IMG/VR virus record: IMGVR_UViG_3300043446_000524
Location: 1-43,078 of that record
From: a virus
Direction: 5' to 3' (one strand)
Length of the DNA stretch: 43,078 nucleotides
This document shows, one piece after another, positions 17,888 through 25,705 of the stretch (the stretch's first letter is position 1; each line of letters starts with the position of its first letter). The notes beneath the pieces are model-generated. The model was not told where the DNA came from. It made no database searches and worked only from the letters and a program-made list of their open reading frames with translations. The position numbers were made by a program, and so were the translations under genes.

Positions 17888-18129
17888 CCCTCACTCCTCT
17901 TCATAAAGGGAGGTTCGTCTGCGTTGTTCAGTATTCGTGCAATCTCACGGTCGATATACCAACGTGCTTTACGCAAGTCCTCAACCTGTTCACCCTTCAG
18001 GCCAGCTCGCCATAAATATTTTATAGCGTTACCCACACAGAAATTCATGTGCTCGGTAATCTCGATACACTCCACACCGCTAGGGTGCTCGGTGTAATGC
18101 TTGGGGTGATTAACGGGGTCGTGGTTCAT
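17884..18129 (-). CDS. DUF3310 family protein
   Basis: 81 residues from the ATG at 18129, supported by GGAGG 5 bases upstream and an ATGA overlap with the previous gene. The signature NHPKHYTEHPSGVECIEI ... NAIKYLWRAGLKG ... EDLRKARWYIDREI is that of DUF3310, a family widespread in phages and sometimes labelled nucleotide kinase-like by association. The biochemical role is not established. Confidence 0.88.
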   Translation of the reverse strand: MNHDPVNHPKHYTEHPSGVECIEITEHMNFCVGNAIKYLWRAGLKGEQVEDLRKARWYIDREIARILNNADEPPFMKRSEG

Positions 18130-18365
18130 AAAATCCTCCATCCTTTCACTTCATCAGTCCATGATCGTTTCCATAACTGCATCGTCGTAAGACGTGCGTG
18201 TGCTTCTGCTAACTCAGTCGTGGTGTACTCCTCACGCTTTGTCCAATGCCCCGGCCCTACCCATTTATGTGGAGTACCGTAGTGTGGGTAGTACGGCACA
18301 CCACGCAAAATAAATACAGGTTGTGTTTCTGTGTCTGCTGCTTTATTTAGATTCATCAAACTCAT
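18126..18365 (-). CDS. Hypothetical protein
   Basis: 79 residues. The middle is aromatic and His-rich (GVPYYPHYGTPHKWVGPGHW), followed by a helix. No family recognised. AAGGAAAA precedes the start, with ATGA overlaps at both ends. Confidence 0.6.
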   Translation of the reverse strand: MSLMNLNKAADTETQPVFILRGVPYYPHYGTPHKWVGPGHWTKREEYTTTELAEAHARLTTMQLWKRSWTDEVKGWRIL

Positions 18366-18847
18366 TTAGATTTTCCTTTTACTGTTGACCACGAACTACG
18401 TAAATGGCCGACGACTGTAGCGTTATAAACCTTTCCTTGCAGGTATGTTCTAGCAAGTGTATTGCTATCCCTCTTCCTTTCTCTTGACTCTTTTGCTGTT
18501 ATGTGCGAGTCCACCATGTTCATCAACGTATCTATCTTGCTCTTACCTAACCACGCAACAAGCTCATCATCATTCATCTTGCCCTCCCACAACTTATCGC
18601 TGAGCTTGGGTAAATACGCTGCTATAAAACGCGCAATAGTTGTCCAGTGCTGCTTGCCATAACGTGGCGTTCGCTTGAGTGTGTTGAACTTCTCGTACGT
18701 GATATTGTTTTCTTCCACAAACATAGGAACTGCTTTGCTTGTGTACATATGACGCGGTGCTCGCCACAACTGGATTAGCTTTCTGTCCCACAACTCCTGT
18801 AACACCTCGTCGTGGGCTTCAGCAAACAGATCATTCAAGAGGCTCAC
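18362..18847 (-). CDS. Hypothetical protein, GTG start
   Basis: 161 residues from a GTG at 18847 with AGGAG 8 bases upstream. Basic C-terminus (ESRERKRDSNTLARTYLQGK) and several tryptophans; the first two thirds have a repeated helical character that could be DNA-binding, but no domain is recognised. It overlaps the preceding small gene by 17 bases. Confidence 0.6.
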   Translation of the reverse strand: MSLLNDLFAEAHDEVLQELWDRKLIQLWRAPRHMYTSKAVPMFVEENNITYEKFNTLKRTPRYGKQHWTTIARFIAAYLPKLSDKLWEGKMNDDELVAWLGKSKIDTLMNMVDSHITAKESRERKRDSNTLARTYLQGKVYNATVVGHLRSSWSTVKGKSK

Positions 18848-19007
18848 GGTGTTCTCTCCTCTTGAGCATGGCGTCTGCTACGCGATACGCAAAATCAGCA
18901 AACGCTTCTTCTGGTTTGTACTGCGGCATATGCCCCCACTTACCTGCAAGTATTCCCGTGATGGCAGCTTTGGCAAACTCATCACGTAGCTTGTCGTACT
19001 CATTCAT
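18831..19007 (-). CDS. 58-residue conserved-type phage protein
   Basis: A short frame beginning MNEYDKLRDEFAKAAITGIL and containing EEAFADFAYRVADAMLKRRE. This two-helix pattern (YDKLRDEFAKAA ... AYxxADAML) is familiar from many small phage proteins of unknown function. GGAGGT lies 5-6 bases before the ATG, and the start overlaps the upstream stop by ATGA (19004-19007). Confidence 0.75.
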   Translation of the reverse strand: MNEYDKLRDEFAKAAITGILAGKWGHMPQYKPEEAFADFAYRVADAMLKRREHREPLE

Positions 19008-19180
19008 GATTCACCTCCACTTAGTCTGAACTCAATACGCGCTCTGTCCAGTGCAGCAATACGCTTGCGCTCTGCAACAACTTTTGGATCTTTCCACGGG
19101 TACGGTTGTTTAAGAAGACGCCACTGTCTTTTGAACGTTTCGAGTACGTTTGTGCTTTCGCTTGTTGTCTTTATTTGCAT
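19004..19180 (-). CDS. 58-residue basic hypothetical protein
   Basis: A short frame beginning MQIKTTSESTNVLETFKRQW and ending IEFRLSGGES, rich in Arg/Lys. AGGAG lies before the ATG at 19180 and the stop is coupled by ATGA to the next gene. It overlaps the 3' end of the winged-helix gene by 71 bases in another frame. Function unknown; a nucleic-acid-binding peptide is possible given its charge. Confidence 0.6.
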   Translation of the reverse strand: MQIKTTSESTNVLETFKRQWRLLKQPYPWKDPKVVAERKRIAALDRARIEFRLSGGES

Positions 19181-19541
19181 CTCTAGCTCCTGTCATGTTG
19201 AATGGATCACTGAAAAAAGGTTCGGGTATGGTCACCCTTGTTTTGGCAAACTTCTTGCAATACATCTGGTCTTCGTTTTTCTGAAATAGCTTCTCCTGTT
19301 TTGTAGGTTCCATCGTTATAAACTTGTAGTGCCGCTCTGCCGTGATGTACGGCCTGTCGGGATCTTTCTTTAAGAAACTTTCAACACACCCCAACCGCGT
19401 GAGTCTGGTCATCAATGAGTAGACAGTGTTCTTGTCGATCTTTGTCTGCAAGGATATATCCCTGACAGTGGGTGGTGTTGTCCGCTTCTTAACGTACTTG
19501 AGTACCTTGAGTTGTTTATCGGTCAGGGGCTGTGGGGTCAT
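19110..19541 (-). CDS. Winged-helix DNA-binding protein
   Basis: 143 residues from the ATG at 19541 (AAAGGAG 7 bases upstream; a TTG three bases earlier is less likely). The N-terminal ~60 residues form a MarR/LexA-type winged helix: LTDKQLKVLKYV, TVRDISLQTKIDKNTVYSLM and LTRLGCVE. The C-terminal half is basic and probably disordered. It is a second candidate regulator of the leftward operons, besides the 92-residue HTH protein. Confidence 0.7.
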   Translation of the reverse strand: MTPQPLTDKQLKVLKYVKKRTTPPTVRDISLQTKIDKNTVYSLMTRLTRLGCVESFLKKDPDRPYITAERHYKFITMEPTKQEKLFQKNEDQMYCKKFAKTRVTIPEPFFSDPFNMTGARDANKDNKRKHKRTRNVQKTVASS

Positions 19542-19698
19542 CAAGTCTCTCCTTTAACCATAACACCGCGCAGCGTGAATGAAACAAGGCTTCCTCTGCA
19601 TGATGTGATGCTTGCTCATACTGTCGCTCGTTAACGTGTTCGTACACGAGCTTTAACTCTTTGTGTGCGTTGTGTAAGTGTTCGCTTATATCTTTCAT
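19516..19698 (-). CDS. Small His-rich helical protein
   Basis: 60 residues forming two amphipathic helices with several His (EHLHNAHKELKLVYEH, ASHHAEEALFHSR). AAGGA precedes the start at 19698. It overlaps the winged-helix gene by 26 bases. No family recognised. Confidence 0.6.
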   Translation of the reverse strand: MKDISEHLHNAHKELKLVYEHVNERQYEQASHHAEEALFHSRCAVLWLKERLDDPTAPDR

Positions 19699-19713
19699 AT
19701 CTTTCCTTTATTA

Positions 19714-20703
19714 TTACCAAAAGAACTTACGTGGTAGCTCAGCAAATTTAGGCAGTGCCTCAAACGTGTCAGGCTCATCGAGTTTGACTGCTTTTAATAG
19801 CGCTCGTTCAAGCGCAGCGAGGAACTGCTTAGTCGTAATGTTAGACGCATGTGCCTGTGGAGAGTCACGAAGTGACATACCGCGCATCGAGTAACGACTG
19901 CCATTTATCAGGTCATTGTTTGTGAGATACGTTGAGTACAAGTTATCAAAAACAACCTGACCCAACTCGTTAAGGATGAACTCAATTTGCTCATCTAGCT
20001 CATCGTTACGAAGCGTACGTTGTAAGTTATTTATCTCTGTAGTTGCGAGTGATTTACTGAATGACCCTCGTGAATCCCACTGCGCGTTTTCACGGTATGA
20101 ATCTAAGCGATACGTTGCCAAGAGCTTGATGGTTTCAATCTGCTTACGAAACGCAGCACGTTGCTGTCTACGCTCATCAGACACCACACGCTTGTGCACG
20201 GGGATGTGATCGGATGCACTGACGACGAGTTTGCCTGTCGAAGTAAACGTGAGCATGGCTGAGAACAACTCGTTCTCGTGCTTGATCTCTGGATGATCGC
20301 GCTTGTAGTGCCTATGCACGACGTGGTTAAACGGTACGACATACTGCTTGCCGTCCTCACCCATAAAGCTCGCTACCTGTCCACCGTAGCAACCCGACAC
20401 GTTCCGTGCAATAAACTTACGAGAAGTCAGTGAGTCATACCCACGGATATACACAACACGATAGCCGTGCTGATCGGGCTTGAGATAGCGGATCATCTTA
20501 GTGTGATACAGACACACATCGAAGTACGCGTCATCGTCGCCGCGCTCAAGTCTGTACTGCCATGATGATACGTTCTTGAGCGGTCGCTCGTGGTTGCTCC
20601 ACTTCTTTGAACGTGGAGGCTTAGGTGTTTTATCAAACCACTTCTTGGCGTGTTCGTACGATGTGATTGCGGGTAATGCCCATACGTCTGCTGAAAATGC
20701 CAT
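19714..20703 (-). CDS. Hypothetical protein of the AAA/VWA cassette region
   Basis: 329 residues of unknown function. The first half is rich in Tyr/His/Arg (YRLERGDDDAYFDVCLYH, VVHRHYKRDHPE) and the second half is helical and polar. No catalytic motif stands out. GGAG precedes the start. It follows the 123-residue gene by two bases and is probably read from the promoter upstream of the AAA gene, so it may belong to that functional group. Confidence 0.7.
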   Translation of the reverse strand: MAFSADVWALPAITSYEHAKKWFDKTPKPPRSKKWSNHERPLKNVSSWQYRLERGDDDAYFDVCLYHTKMIRYLKPDQHGYRVVYIRGYDSLTSRKFIARNVSGCYGGQVASFMGEDGKQYVVPFNHVVHRHYKRDHPEIKHENELFSAMLTFTSTGKLVVSASDHIPVHKRVVSDERRQQRAAFRKQIETIKLLATYRLDSYRENAQWDSRGSFSKSLATTEINNLQRTLRNDELDEQIEFILNELGQVVFDNLYSTYLTNNDLINGSRYSMRGMSLRDSPQAHASNITTKQFLAALERALLKAVKLDEPDTFEALPKFAELPRKFFW

Positions 20704-20705
20704 GA

Positions 20706-21077
20706 TTACTCTCCAAAGTTAGTTTCAATACGGTGTACCGTGCTGATGTAGTCGTACAACGCCCCGTGTTCATCGACTTCGTCAAATGTTTCAGCGCCGT
20801 CCTCACCAATAGCGAGGAAGCGATAGTCAGCTTCAAAGTACTGATGCGCGTCTTTATATAACTGCTCGTGCGCTTGAACATCAGGGTAGTCTGGATACCA
20901 CTTCACATCATCCACTTCAAAGGTGATGAGCGGTTCTTCTTTGTAGTCGTGCTTAGTCTCATTAACAGCTTGATAAATGTTGGGGTCGTTCTTAGCTAGC
21001 ATGAGCGCAATGAACGCTTCACGGTCGTCAAACGATTTGAACTTTATGACATACGCAACATCTGATCTATATCCCAT
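20706..21077 (-). CDS. Hypothetical protein (MGYRSDVAYVI type)
   Basis: 123 residues beginning MGYRSDVAYVI, an opening I recognise from phage proteins of unknown function. It is acidic and aromatic (FEVDDVKWYPDYPDV, HQYFEADYRFLAIGED), suggesting a compact alpha/beta domain. AAGGAG precedes the ATG, and one of the GTAGAC-N5-GTCTAC palindromes lies 27 bases upstream of it. Confidence 0.7.
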   Translation of the reverse strand: MGYRSDVAYVIKFKSFDDREAFIALMLAKNDPNIYQAVNETKHDYKEEPLITFEVDDVKWYPDYPDVQAHEQLYKDAHQYFEADYRFLAIGEDGAETFDEVDEHGALYDYISTVHRIETNFGE

Positions 21078-21103
21078 AGTTACTCTCCTTGAAAAGTTGT
21101 TGT

Positions 21104-21126
21104 TGAGTAGACATGATGTCTACTCA
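21104..21126. promoter_or_regulatory. Palindrome A, GTAGAC-N5-GTCTAC family
   Basis: 10-bp perfect arms (TGAGTAGACA / TGTCTACTCA) around a 3-base centre, in the gap upstream of the 123-residue gene. It shares its GTAGAC/GTCTAC core with four other sites at 24936, 26517, 27678 and 28134. Confidence 0.7.
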
Positions 21127-21131
21127 TGTAT

Positions 21132-21584
21132 TTATTCGACGCGCAAAACCTGAACTTCGTTATTGGACACACAGGTCTTGTAAGTCTTTGGCCCCCAATG
21201 TTTGGAAGCCCAGCCTGTTATAGAACTTTGTAGTGAGTTCGCATCGAAAGGTGTAATGGGTACACACGCAACATCACCAACTTGTAGTGAAGCCAAGTAT
21301 GGGTGATAGTGTTTGTGCATTGCGCCGTATGGATACAGCTTGCCAAACTGTTTCTTTTTCTTAGCGGGTGCACGAACAATCTCAAGCTCCCCGAACTCTT
21401 GACCATCGGTTGCTATAACTTTGTATTTGCAACCCGTGGCATTCAGTAATCGAATTGCTTGCTCGATGGTCTTTAGCGTGATGGCAGGTAACTGCTGCTG
21501 AACTGGTTTGGTTTGTTCCATGATGTGCTCCTGTTTGCGGTAAGAAGAAAGTGACACTGGTTGAAAGAGGTCAAGTTGGCTCAT
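21132..21584 (-). CDS. Hypothetical protein with N-terminal QLDLF clamp-like motif
   Basis: 150 residues. It begins MSQLDLFQPV, where QLDLF fits the bacterial beta-clamp-binding consensus. The rest includes a helix (TIEQAIRLLNATGCKYKVI) and a beta domain with PYGAMHKHYHPYLASL. No family recognised. AAGGAAGG precedes the start, and the gene follows the VWA protein by two bases. Confidence 0.65.
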   Translation of the reverse strand: MSQLDLFQPVSLSSYRKQEHIMEQTKPVQQQLPAITLKTIEQAIRLLNATGCKYKVIATDGQEFGELEIVRAPAKKKKQFGKLYPYGAMHKHYHPYLASLQVGDVACVPITPFDANSLQSSITGWASKHWGPKTYKTCVSNNEVQVLRVE

Positions 21585-21586
21585 GA

Positions 21587-22750
21587 TTAAATCCTTCCTT
21601 TGATGTGGATTGCTTTACCCTGCGGGGGGACGAAGGACTCGTTGTCAACGATGCCCCACAACGCAGCGCAAGGCACGACTGCATTGTTCCCATCGAGATA
21701 GCCATCGGTCAGCCAGATGACTGCACGTGGCTTGTACTGCTTCTCAGCGATATACTTCACAACACACTGTGGAGTCGTACCACCCCCACCCATTGGCTTC
21801 ATGAGCGTGGCAATCGAGTGATACTCATCAGGCTTGAACAACTGCTCGCCACACACGGACGTGTCCCACCAGATAACGCGCAGTGCATCGGGCATAACAG
21901 TCTGTGCGATCTGTGCAATCTCACCGAACAAGATGGGATATATCGGCCCCATCGAGCCTGACGTATCGCCAGCGATAATGACCTCGCCTTTGTTGTATGA
22001 GAAGTGTGAGGGCAGCAAGATACCGAGTGGTGCGAAACGCTTGTTAGGCGGCACGAACCGTGAGTGCTCATCACCCTTACAGATTGTGTCGAAGAACTCG
22101 CGCAGGTGTTGACGCCACTCGGTGCTACGTTTTGTAGCGTTGAGGTCAAGTCGTCCGCCACCCTTGTCGTTACCTGCTAGCTTATCAGCAAGCAGCTTGC
22201 CCTGCCGCCCTGCCTCATCGACTTGTCGGTGTGCCTCCTCAGTCTCAGCATCATCAAGCTCATCGAACAAGTGCTCATCGAAGCCACCCTCGCCACTATC
22301 CTCATCACCCTGATCAATGAGGTCACGCAGCACACGAAGAAAACCCCAACCCTTGTACTTGGCATCAACGAGTGGTGGTACGGTGGGACGCTCGACCCAT
22401 GTGAAGTTAGGATCAATCTCCTCGATGGTCAGGTTGATGACGTGATCCATAGCCATGTTGGACAGCTTGGGGTAACGCTTGCAAACATCTTTATACTCGA
22501 CACAGTGCTTGAGCATCTTGTGTAAGTTCTCGTGGATGCGTACATAGCGCAACTGCTTGCGACTCTGTGCAAGCACAAAGTCAGGGTTGTAATACTCATC
22601 ACGACCATTAGTCGCAGCCGTGGGCAGACGGTCAGTGATCTCAATCCTGCCCACCATTGCCACGCCGCTAAGCTGAGCAAACAACGCGTTACGTGTGAGG
22701 TCGATGCCTACAGCAGTCACACGCTCATGTGGTGTCATATCTTTATACAT
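21587..22750 (-). CDS. HExxH metallopeptidase-like / VWA protein (DUF2201 type)
   Basis: 387 residues. The N-terminal domain has RIHENLHKMLKH (H73, E74, H77) followed by PKLSNMAMDHVINLTI, the pattern of the putative metallopeptidase domain of DUF2201/COG3864 proteins. A linker rich in Asp/Glu/Gly follows. The C-terminal VWA domain has an intact MIDAS: DTSGS (D262, S264, S266), GGGTTP (T325/T326) and LTDG (D349). Such proteins pair with MoxR-type AAA ATPases, one of which is two genes upstream. Family placement is strong; the target of the system in this phage is unknown. Confidence 0.88.
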   Translation of the reverse strand: MYKDMTPHERVTAVGIDLTRNALFAQLSGVAMVGRIEITDRLPTAATNGRDEYYNPDFVLAQSRKQLRYVRIHENLHKMLKHCVEYKDVCKRYPKLSNMAMDHVINLTIEEIDPNFTWVERPTVPPLVDAKYKGWGFLRVLRDLIDQGDEDSGEGGFDEHLFDELDDAETEEAHRQVDEAGRQGKLLADKLAGNDKGGGRLDLNATKRSTEWRQHLREFFDTICKGDEHSRFVPPNKRFAPLGILLPSHFSYNKGEVIIAGDTSGSMGPIYPILFGEIAQIAQTVMPDALRVIWWDTSVCGEQLFKPDEYHSIATLMKPMGGGGTTPQCVVKYIAEKQYKPRAVIWLTDGYLDGNNAVVPCAALWGIVDNESFVPPQGKAIHIKGRI

Positions 22751-22768
22751 AGCTCTCTCCTTGGAAAT

Positions 22769-22784
22769 GGGGGCGTGTGCCCCC
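22769..22784 (-). terminator. GGGGGC-GTGT-GCCCCC hairpin between cassette genes
   Basis: A perfect 6-bp GC stem between the DUF3150-like and VWA genes. No U run follows on the leftward strand, so it more likely protects mRNA ends or adjusts the ratio of the two gene products than terminates fully. It is the twin of the hairpin at 9031-9046. Confidence 0.4.
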
Positions 22785-22788
22785 GAAA

Positions 22789-23661
22789 TTAAAAGTTAAA
22801 CTTATTGAGCAGATCGTCCACGTTCTTGCGCACGTCATCACGCACAGCCTCATTAGTGCGTAACTCCTTGGCATCCACACCCTGTAAGGCTTGCACCAGA
22901 CCGACACGCGCTTGCTCAAGCGTGTGGTCGTTGATGATGTTGAGGTGCTTGACCATGTCGCACAGCTCCAGCGCACCCGTGACAAGTGAGTCGTGGAACT
23001 TACGAGTCTTGCGATCACCGTCCACGTTGTCATAGCCCAGCCTGTCCTGCATACGCACGAGGTGCGTCTTGAGTCGCTCACGCACGTCAGACATCGCAAC
23101 CTCAACACGCTCATCAGCAAGCTTGGCTAACTTCTCCTGAAGTTCTTTCTGAGCGTCATTGCCTATGTCAACACGGAAGTCACCCGCACGTGGCACGGGC
23201 ATATAGTTAAGACGGAAGGCGAACTTACGCTCGATCTCGCTCACATCAGGATAGTCATCACGCTTGAACATGTCACCGAGCGCCATTGCCTGTGCTGTAA
23301 TCAGCGATGGGTACACACGGATGAAGTCCTCCACGAATGAGAAGAACGTCTGTTCGCTGTCCGTCATGCGTTGGTTAAACGCTATGAAGTTTGCTGTGGG
23401 CAGCAGCCTGATGCCGGTGTCTGACCACGGCATGGTGTTCTCGTACACGTATGTGCGGACGCTGCCAACGTATGTATTGATCACGTCCAGTTCGTTACGT
23501 CCTGCAAGCAGGTGCTTGTTGACGCGAGCTGCATCTTTAGCGGCAGCATTCTTGGATGTGACCACCTCGTCGGTGGTTTTCTTGTCCAGCTTACGCGCAG
23601 TCCATACTGATGCGTTGAACTCAACAAGCATCGCACAGGTATCAATGTTGTAACGTGTCAT
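22789..23661 (-). CDS. DUF3150-like protein of the AAA/VWA cassette
   Basis: 290 residues, almost all helical and charged, with no catalytic motif. Its position between a MoxR-like ATPase and a VWA protein, and its general character (long amphipathic helices, KELQEKLAKLADERVEVAMS), match the DUF3150 proteins that accompany such pairs in other phages. It may be the adaptor or substrate-binding part. The label is tentative; being part of the cassette is well supported by tight spacing. Confidence 0.6.
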   Translation of the reverse strand: MTRYNIDTCAMLVEFNASVWTARKLDKKTTDEVVTSKNAAAKDAARVNKHLLAGRNELDVINTYVGSVRTYVYENTMPWSDTGIRLLPTANFIAFNQRMTDSEQTFFSFVEDFIRVYPSLITAQAMALGDMFKRDDYPDVSEIERKFAFRLNYMPVPRAGDFRVDIGNDAQKELQEKLAKLADERVEVAMSDVRERLKTHLVRMQDRLGYDNVDGDRKTRKFHDSLVTGALELCDMVKHLNIINDHTLEQARVGLVQALQGVDAKELRTNEAVRDDVRKNVDDLLNKFNF

Positions 23662-23691
23662 GTTATTTCTCCTTGTGGTTGTGGGTACTGC

Positions 23692-24828
23692 TTAGTTCAA
23701 ATCCAAGAACTGCTTGGACTCACGCAACATGCGACCGAATGAATCGACACGCACGAATGTCGTGACCTTTGTGCTGTTACTTATTGCAGCAATAAACATG
23801 TGTTTGATCTCCTCGCGCATACGCTCAACGTATGTGGTCACAGCCTCAGCTTCCTCGCGTGTGTTAGCGAATGCCACGAACTGCTGCGCTTGAATGATCT
23901 GCGCCACGGGGTCTTGAACAAGTGGTGCGTTGGCAGGGTCGCGCACGATGAGACTGAAGTCTGGCAACGTGTTACCAAGTCTGATGTGTGTGCACAGGTT
24001 CTCAGCGAATGGGCCAATAGCACCCCACAGTTGAGCACGTACGAGGTTCATGCCCACATCATCAAGTGTCTTGACAATGTCAGACGCTGCCTCGTATGAG
24101 CGTGGGTTGACGTATGCGTCCTGCATCTCACGTGGGTTATAAATGTGCGGGTTATCCTTGGCTAGCGACTTGCCTGCATACTTGCCCCCCTCCTCGTAGT
24201 CGAGGAATGAATCGAATATCTGCGGATGCTTGACGGCACACGCGATCACCCGATAGTCCAGACCCTTGCGCTCAGCATACGGACGCCACTCGGTAAGTAT
24301 GGGCTTACGCATCTTGGTACGTATGAGTCGGCTGCGGATGTGTGCAGGGATGTTGTCACCGAGTCCCTCGATGCCGAGGTTCGTTGCCATGATGACGAGC
24401 GACCCTTCAGGGAAGTGATAGTCACCGACCCGATAGTCATACACCACAGGCGCAAGGATGTTCTTGACATAAGGCGCAGCCTTGGCGAACTCATCAATAA
24501 AGCACAGGATAGGACGCGAACCGTTAACACCGAGGCGATTCTTCTTGCTCAAACCAAAGCGCTCGTTGGGCAGCTCGCGTGATACACCTGCCTCACGGTC
24601 AATGTCAGGCATCCACACGCTACCGTCAGACAACTGAGTTGCGTCGATGGGGTCAACGGCTATGTGGTCAGCGAACTGAGGATCACGGCGCAGTGCGTGA
24701 TACACGGCAGTCTTGCCGATACCGTTCTCACCCTCAATGAGGATAGTACGGCGCAGTCCACGCTTGTGGTGCGACTTGATGATGGTTACGATCTCGTCAA
24801 ACGAAAGAAAGATTGATTGGTTATCCAT
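23692..24828 (-). CDS. MoxR-type AAA+ ATPase
   Basis: 378 residues with Walker A GENGIGKT (33-40), Walker B ILCFIDE (107-113), sensor-1 MATN (N150) and an arginine-rich stretch HIRSRLIR (163-170). The layout is that of MoxR/CbbQ/CobS-type ATPases, which drive VWA partner proteins. Phage copies are sometimes labelled CobS, but no cobalt-chelatase context is seen here. AAGGAG precedes the ATG, and the gene has its own near-consensus promoter about 40 bases upstream. It is the first gene of the AAA / DUF3150-like / VWA unit. Confidence 0.9.
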   Translation of the reverse strand: MDNQSIFLSFDEIVTIIKSHHKRGLRRTILIEGENGIGKTAVYHALRRDPQFADHIAVDPIDATQLSDGSVWMPDIDREAGVSRELPNERFGLSKKNRLGVNGSRPILCFIDEFAKAAPYVKNILAPVVYDYRVGDYHFPEGSLVIMATNLGIEGLGDNIPAHIRSRLIRTKMRKPILTEWRPYAERKGLDYRVIACAVKHPQIFDSFLDYEEGGKYAGKSLAKDNPHIYNPREMQDAYVNPRSYEAASDIVKTLDDVGMNLVRAQLWGAIGPFAENLCTHIRLGNTLPDFSLIVRDPANAPLVQDPVAQIIQAQQFVAFANTREEAEAVTTYVERMREEIKHMFIAAISNSTKVTTFVRVDSFGRMLRESKQFLDLN

Positions 24829-24869
24829 GCTTAACTCCTTGATTTATATGTGATTGTGTTACACAGTAG

Positions 24870-24898
24870 GTTATACAGCAGATTAGACATCATGTCAA
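24870..24898 (-). promoter_or_regulatory. Sigma70 promoter of the AAA/VWA cassette
   Basis: On the minus strand TTGACA (24893-24898), a 17-base spacer and TATAAC (24870-24875). Predicted start near 24862, giving a short leader with AAGGAG before the AAA gene. The -35 box is embedded in operator-like repeats: TTAGACATCATGTCAA and ATGTCAAGTATTAGACAT. Confidence 0.75.
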
Positions 24899-24935
24899 GT
24901 ATTAGACATTTAGTTCTCCTTAAGATGTTTGTGTA

Positions 24936-24956
24936 AGGTAGACGGGTTGTCTACCT
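24936..24956. promoter_or_regulatory. Palindrome B, GTAGAC-N5-GTCTAC family, with orphan leader
   Basis: 8-bp arms (AGGTAGAC / GTCTACCT). Downstream on the minus strand is AACATCTTAAGGAGAACTAA followed by ATG and only four codons before a stop (24895-24909). The same leader precedes a real gene at 27652, so here it appears to have lost its gene or to act as a leader peptide just ahead of the AAA promoter. Confidence 0.65.
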
Positions 24957-24970
24957 AACGGGGGGTGAAT

Positions 24971-25453
24971 TTACTCGTCGTTGTTGTGGACTATGCGTAC
25001 CGTGAGGCGACTGAGCGCGGTGTCAATCTTCTCCTCAAACATCTCATCAAACATGTCGCGTACTGCGCTGTCTGAGATGAGATCGTTCTCACTGATAGCG
25101 TCTTCAATCTGTGAGCTGAAGTCGTGGTTACCCACAGCTTCTTCAATGACATCCTCGAAGTCCATGCGTTGGACGCGCTCATTAACCGAAGCATCCACCA
25201 TTGATGCAAGGTTGTAGTCCGATATGTGTGCCTCGACGTGTGTCTCAATCAGCCTGTCGAACCATGTGGATGATTGAAGCAGGGTCTCCAGTGACTGCTC
25301 CACTTCAGGCTTGCGCTCGTGCATCTCTGCCTCAAGCTTGTCGAGCCTGACGTGTATGTCACGGATGATTCCGAGTTCACCAATACGGTGGAAGATGTGG
25401 TTGGTGATAGCGGTGATGATGCCGTCAATAAGTTTGATGTTGTTAGTGTCCAT
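24971..25453 (-). CDS. Acidic hypothetical protein
   Basis: 160 residues, strongly acidic, with repeated helical segments (MDFEDVIEEAVGNHDFSSQIEDAISENDLI). No catalytic motif. It is the last gene of the first leftward unit, ending just before palindrome B and the AAA-cassette promoter. The repeated short helices could be a protein-interaction scaffold or DNA mimic; that is speculation from charge alone. Confidence 0.65.
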   Translation of the reverse strand: MDTNNIKLIDGIITAITNHIFHRIGELGIIRDIHVRLDKLEAEMHERKPEVEQSLETLLQSSTWFDRLIETHVEAHISDYNLASMVDASVNERVQRMDFEDVIEEAVGNHDFSSQIEDAISENDLISDSAVRDMFDEMFEEKIDTALSRLTVRIVHNNDE

Positions 25454-25511
25454 AGTGTTTCTCCGTTTGTATAAGATGTTTGTGAGTGTGTATGAATGGT
25501 GTAAGTGTCAG

Positions 25512-25694
25512 CTAGTCATCATCGTTCTCCTTATCTTCAGTTTCTTTCAAGGCCAATTTGTACAGCTCCACGCACTCATCAGCGCATGTGGCTGTGTCGA
25601 GATAACCTGTGTCACGTAGTTCAATGAGCACAGCCTGTGCTCTGACTGCTTCTTCCCATACGTCTACCCTTCGTTTCCATATGCTCGTTGTCAT
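25512..25694 (-). CDS. Small hypothetical protein
   Basis: 60 residues; a helical core ends in a highly acidic tail (KETEDKENDDD). Strong GAGGAG site upstream. No family recognised. Confidence 0.65.
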   Translation of the reverse strand: MTTSIWKRRVDVWEEAVRAQAVLIELRDTGYLDTATCADECVELYKLALKETEDKENDDD

Positions 25695-25705
25695 GCTTGC
25701 TCTCC

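Noticed and set aside
23692-24828. The AAA gene as CobS for cobalamin synthesis
   Set aside because: Similar ATPases have been called CobS in phages, but the partner here has a DUF2201-type HExxH/VWA layout and there is no other cobalamin gene, so the broader MoxR-type label is safer.
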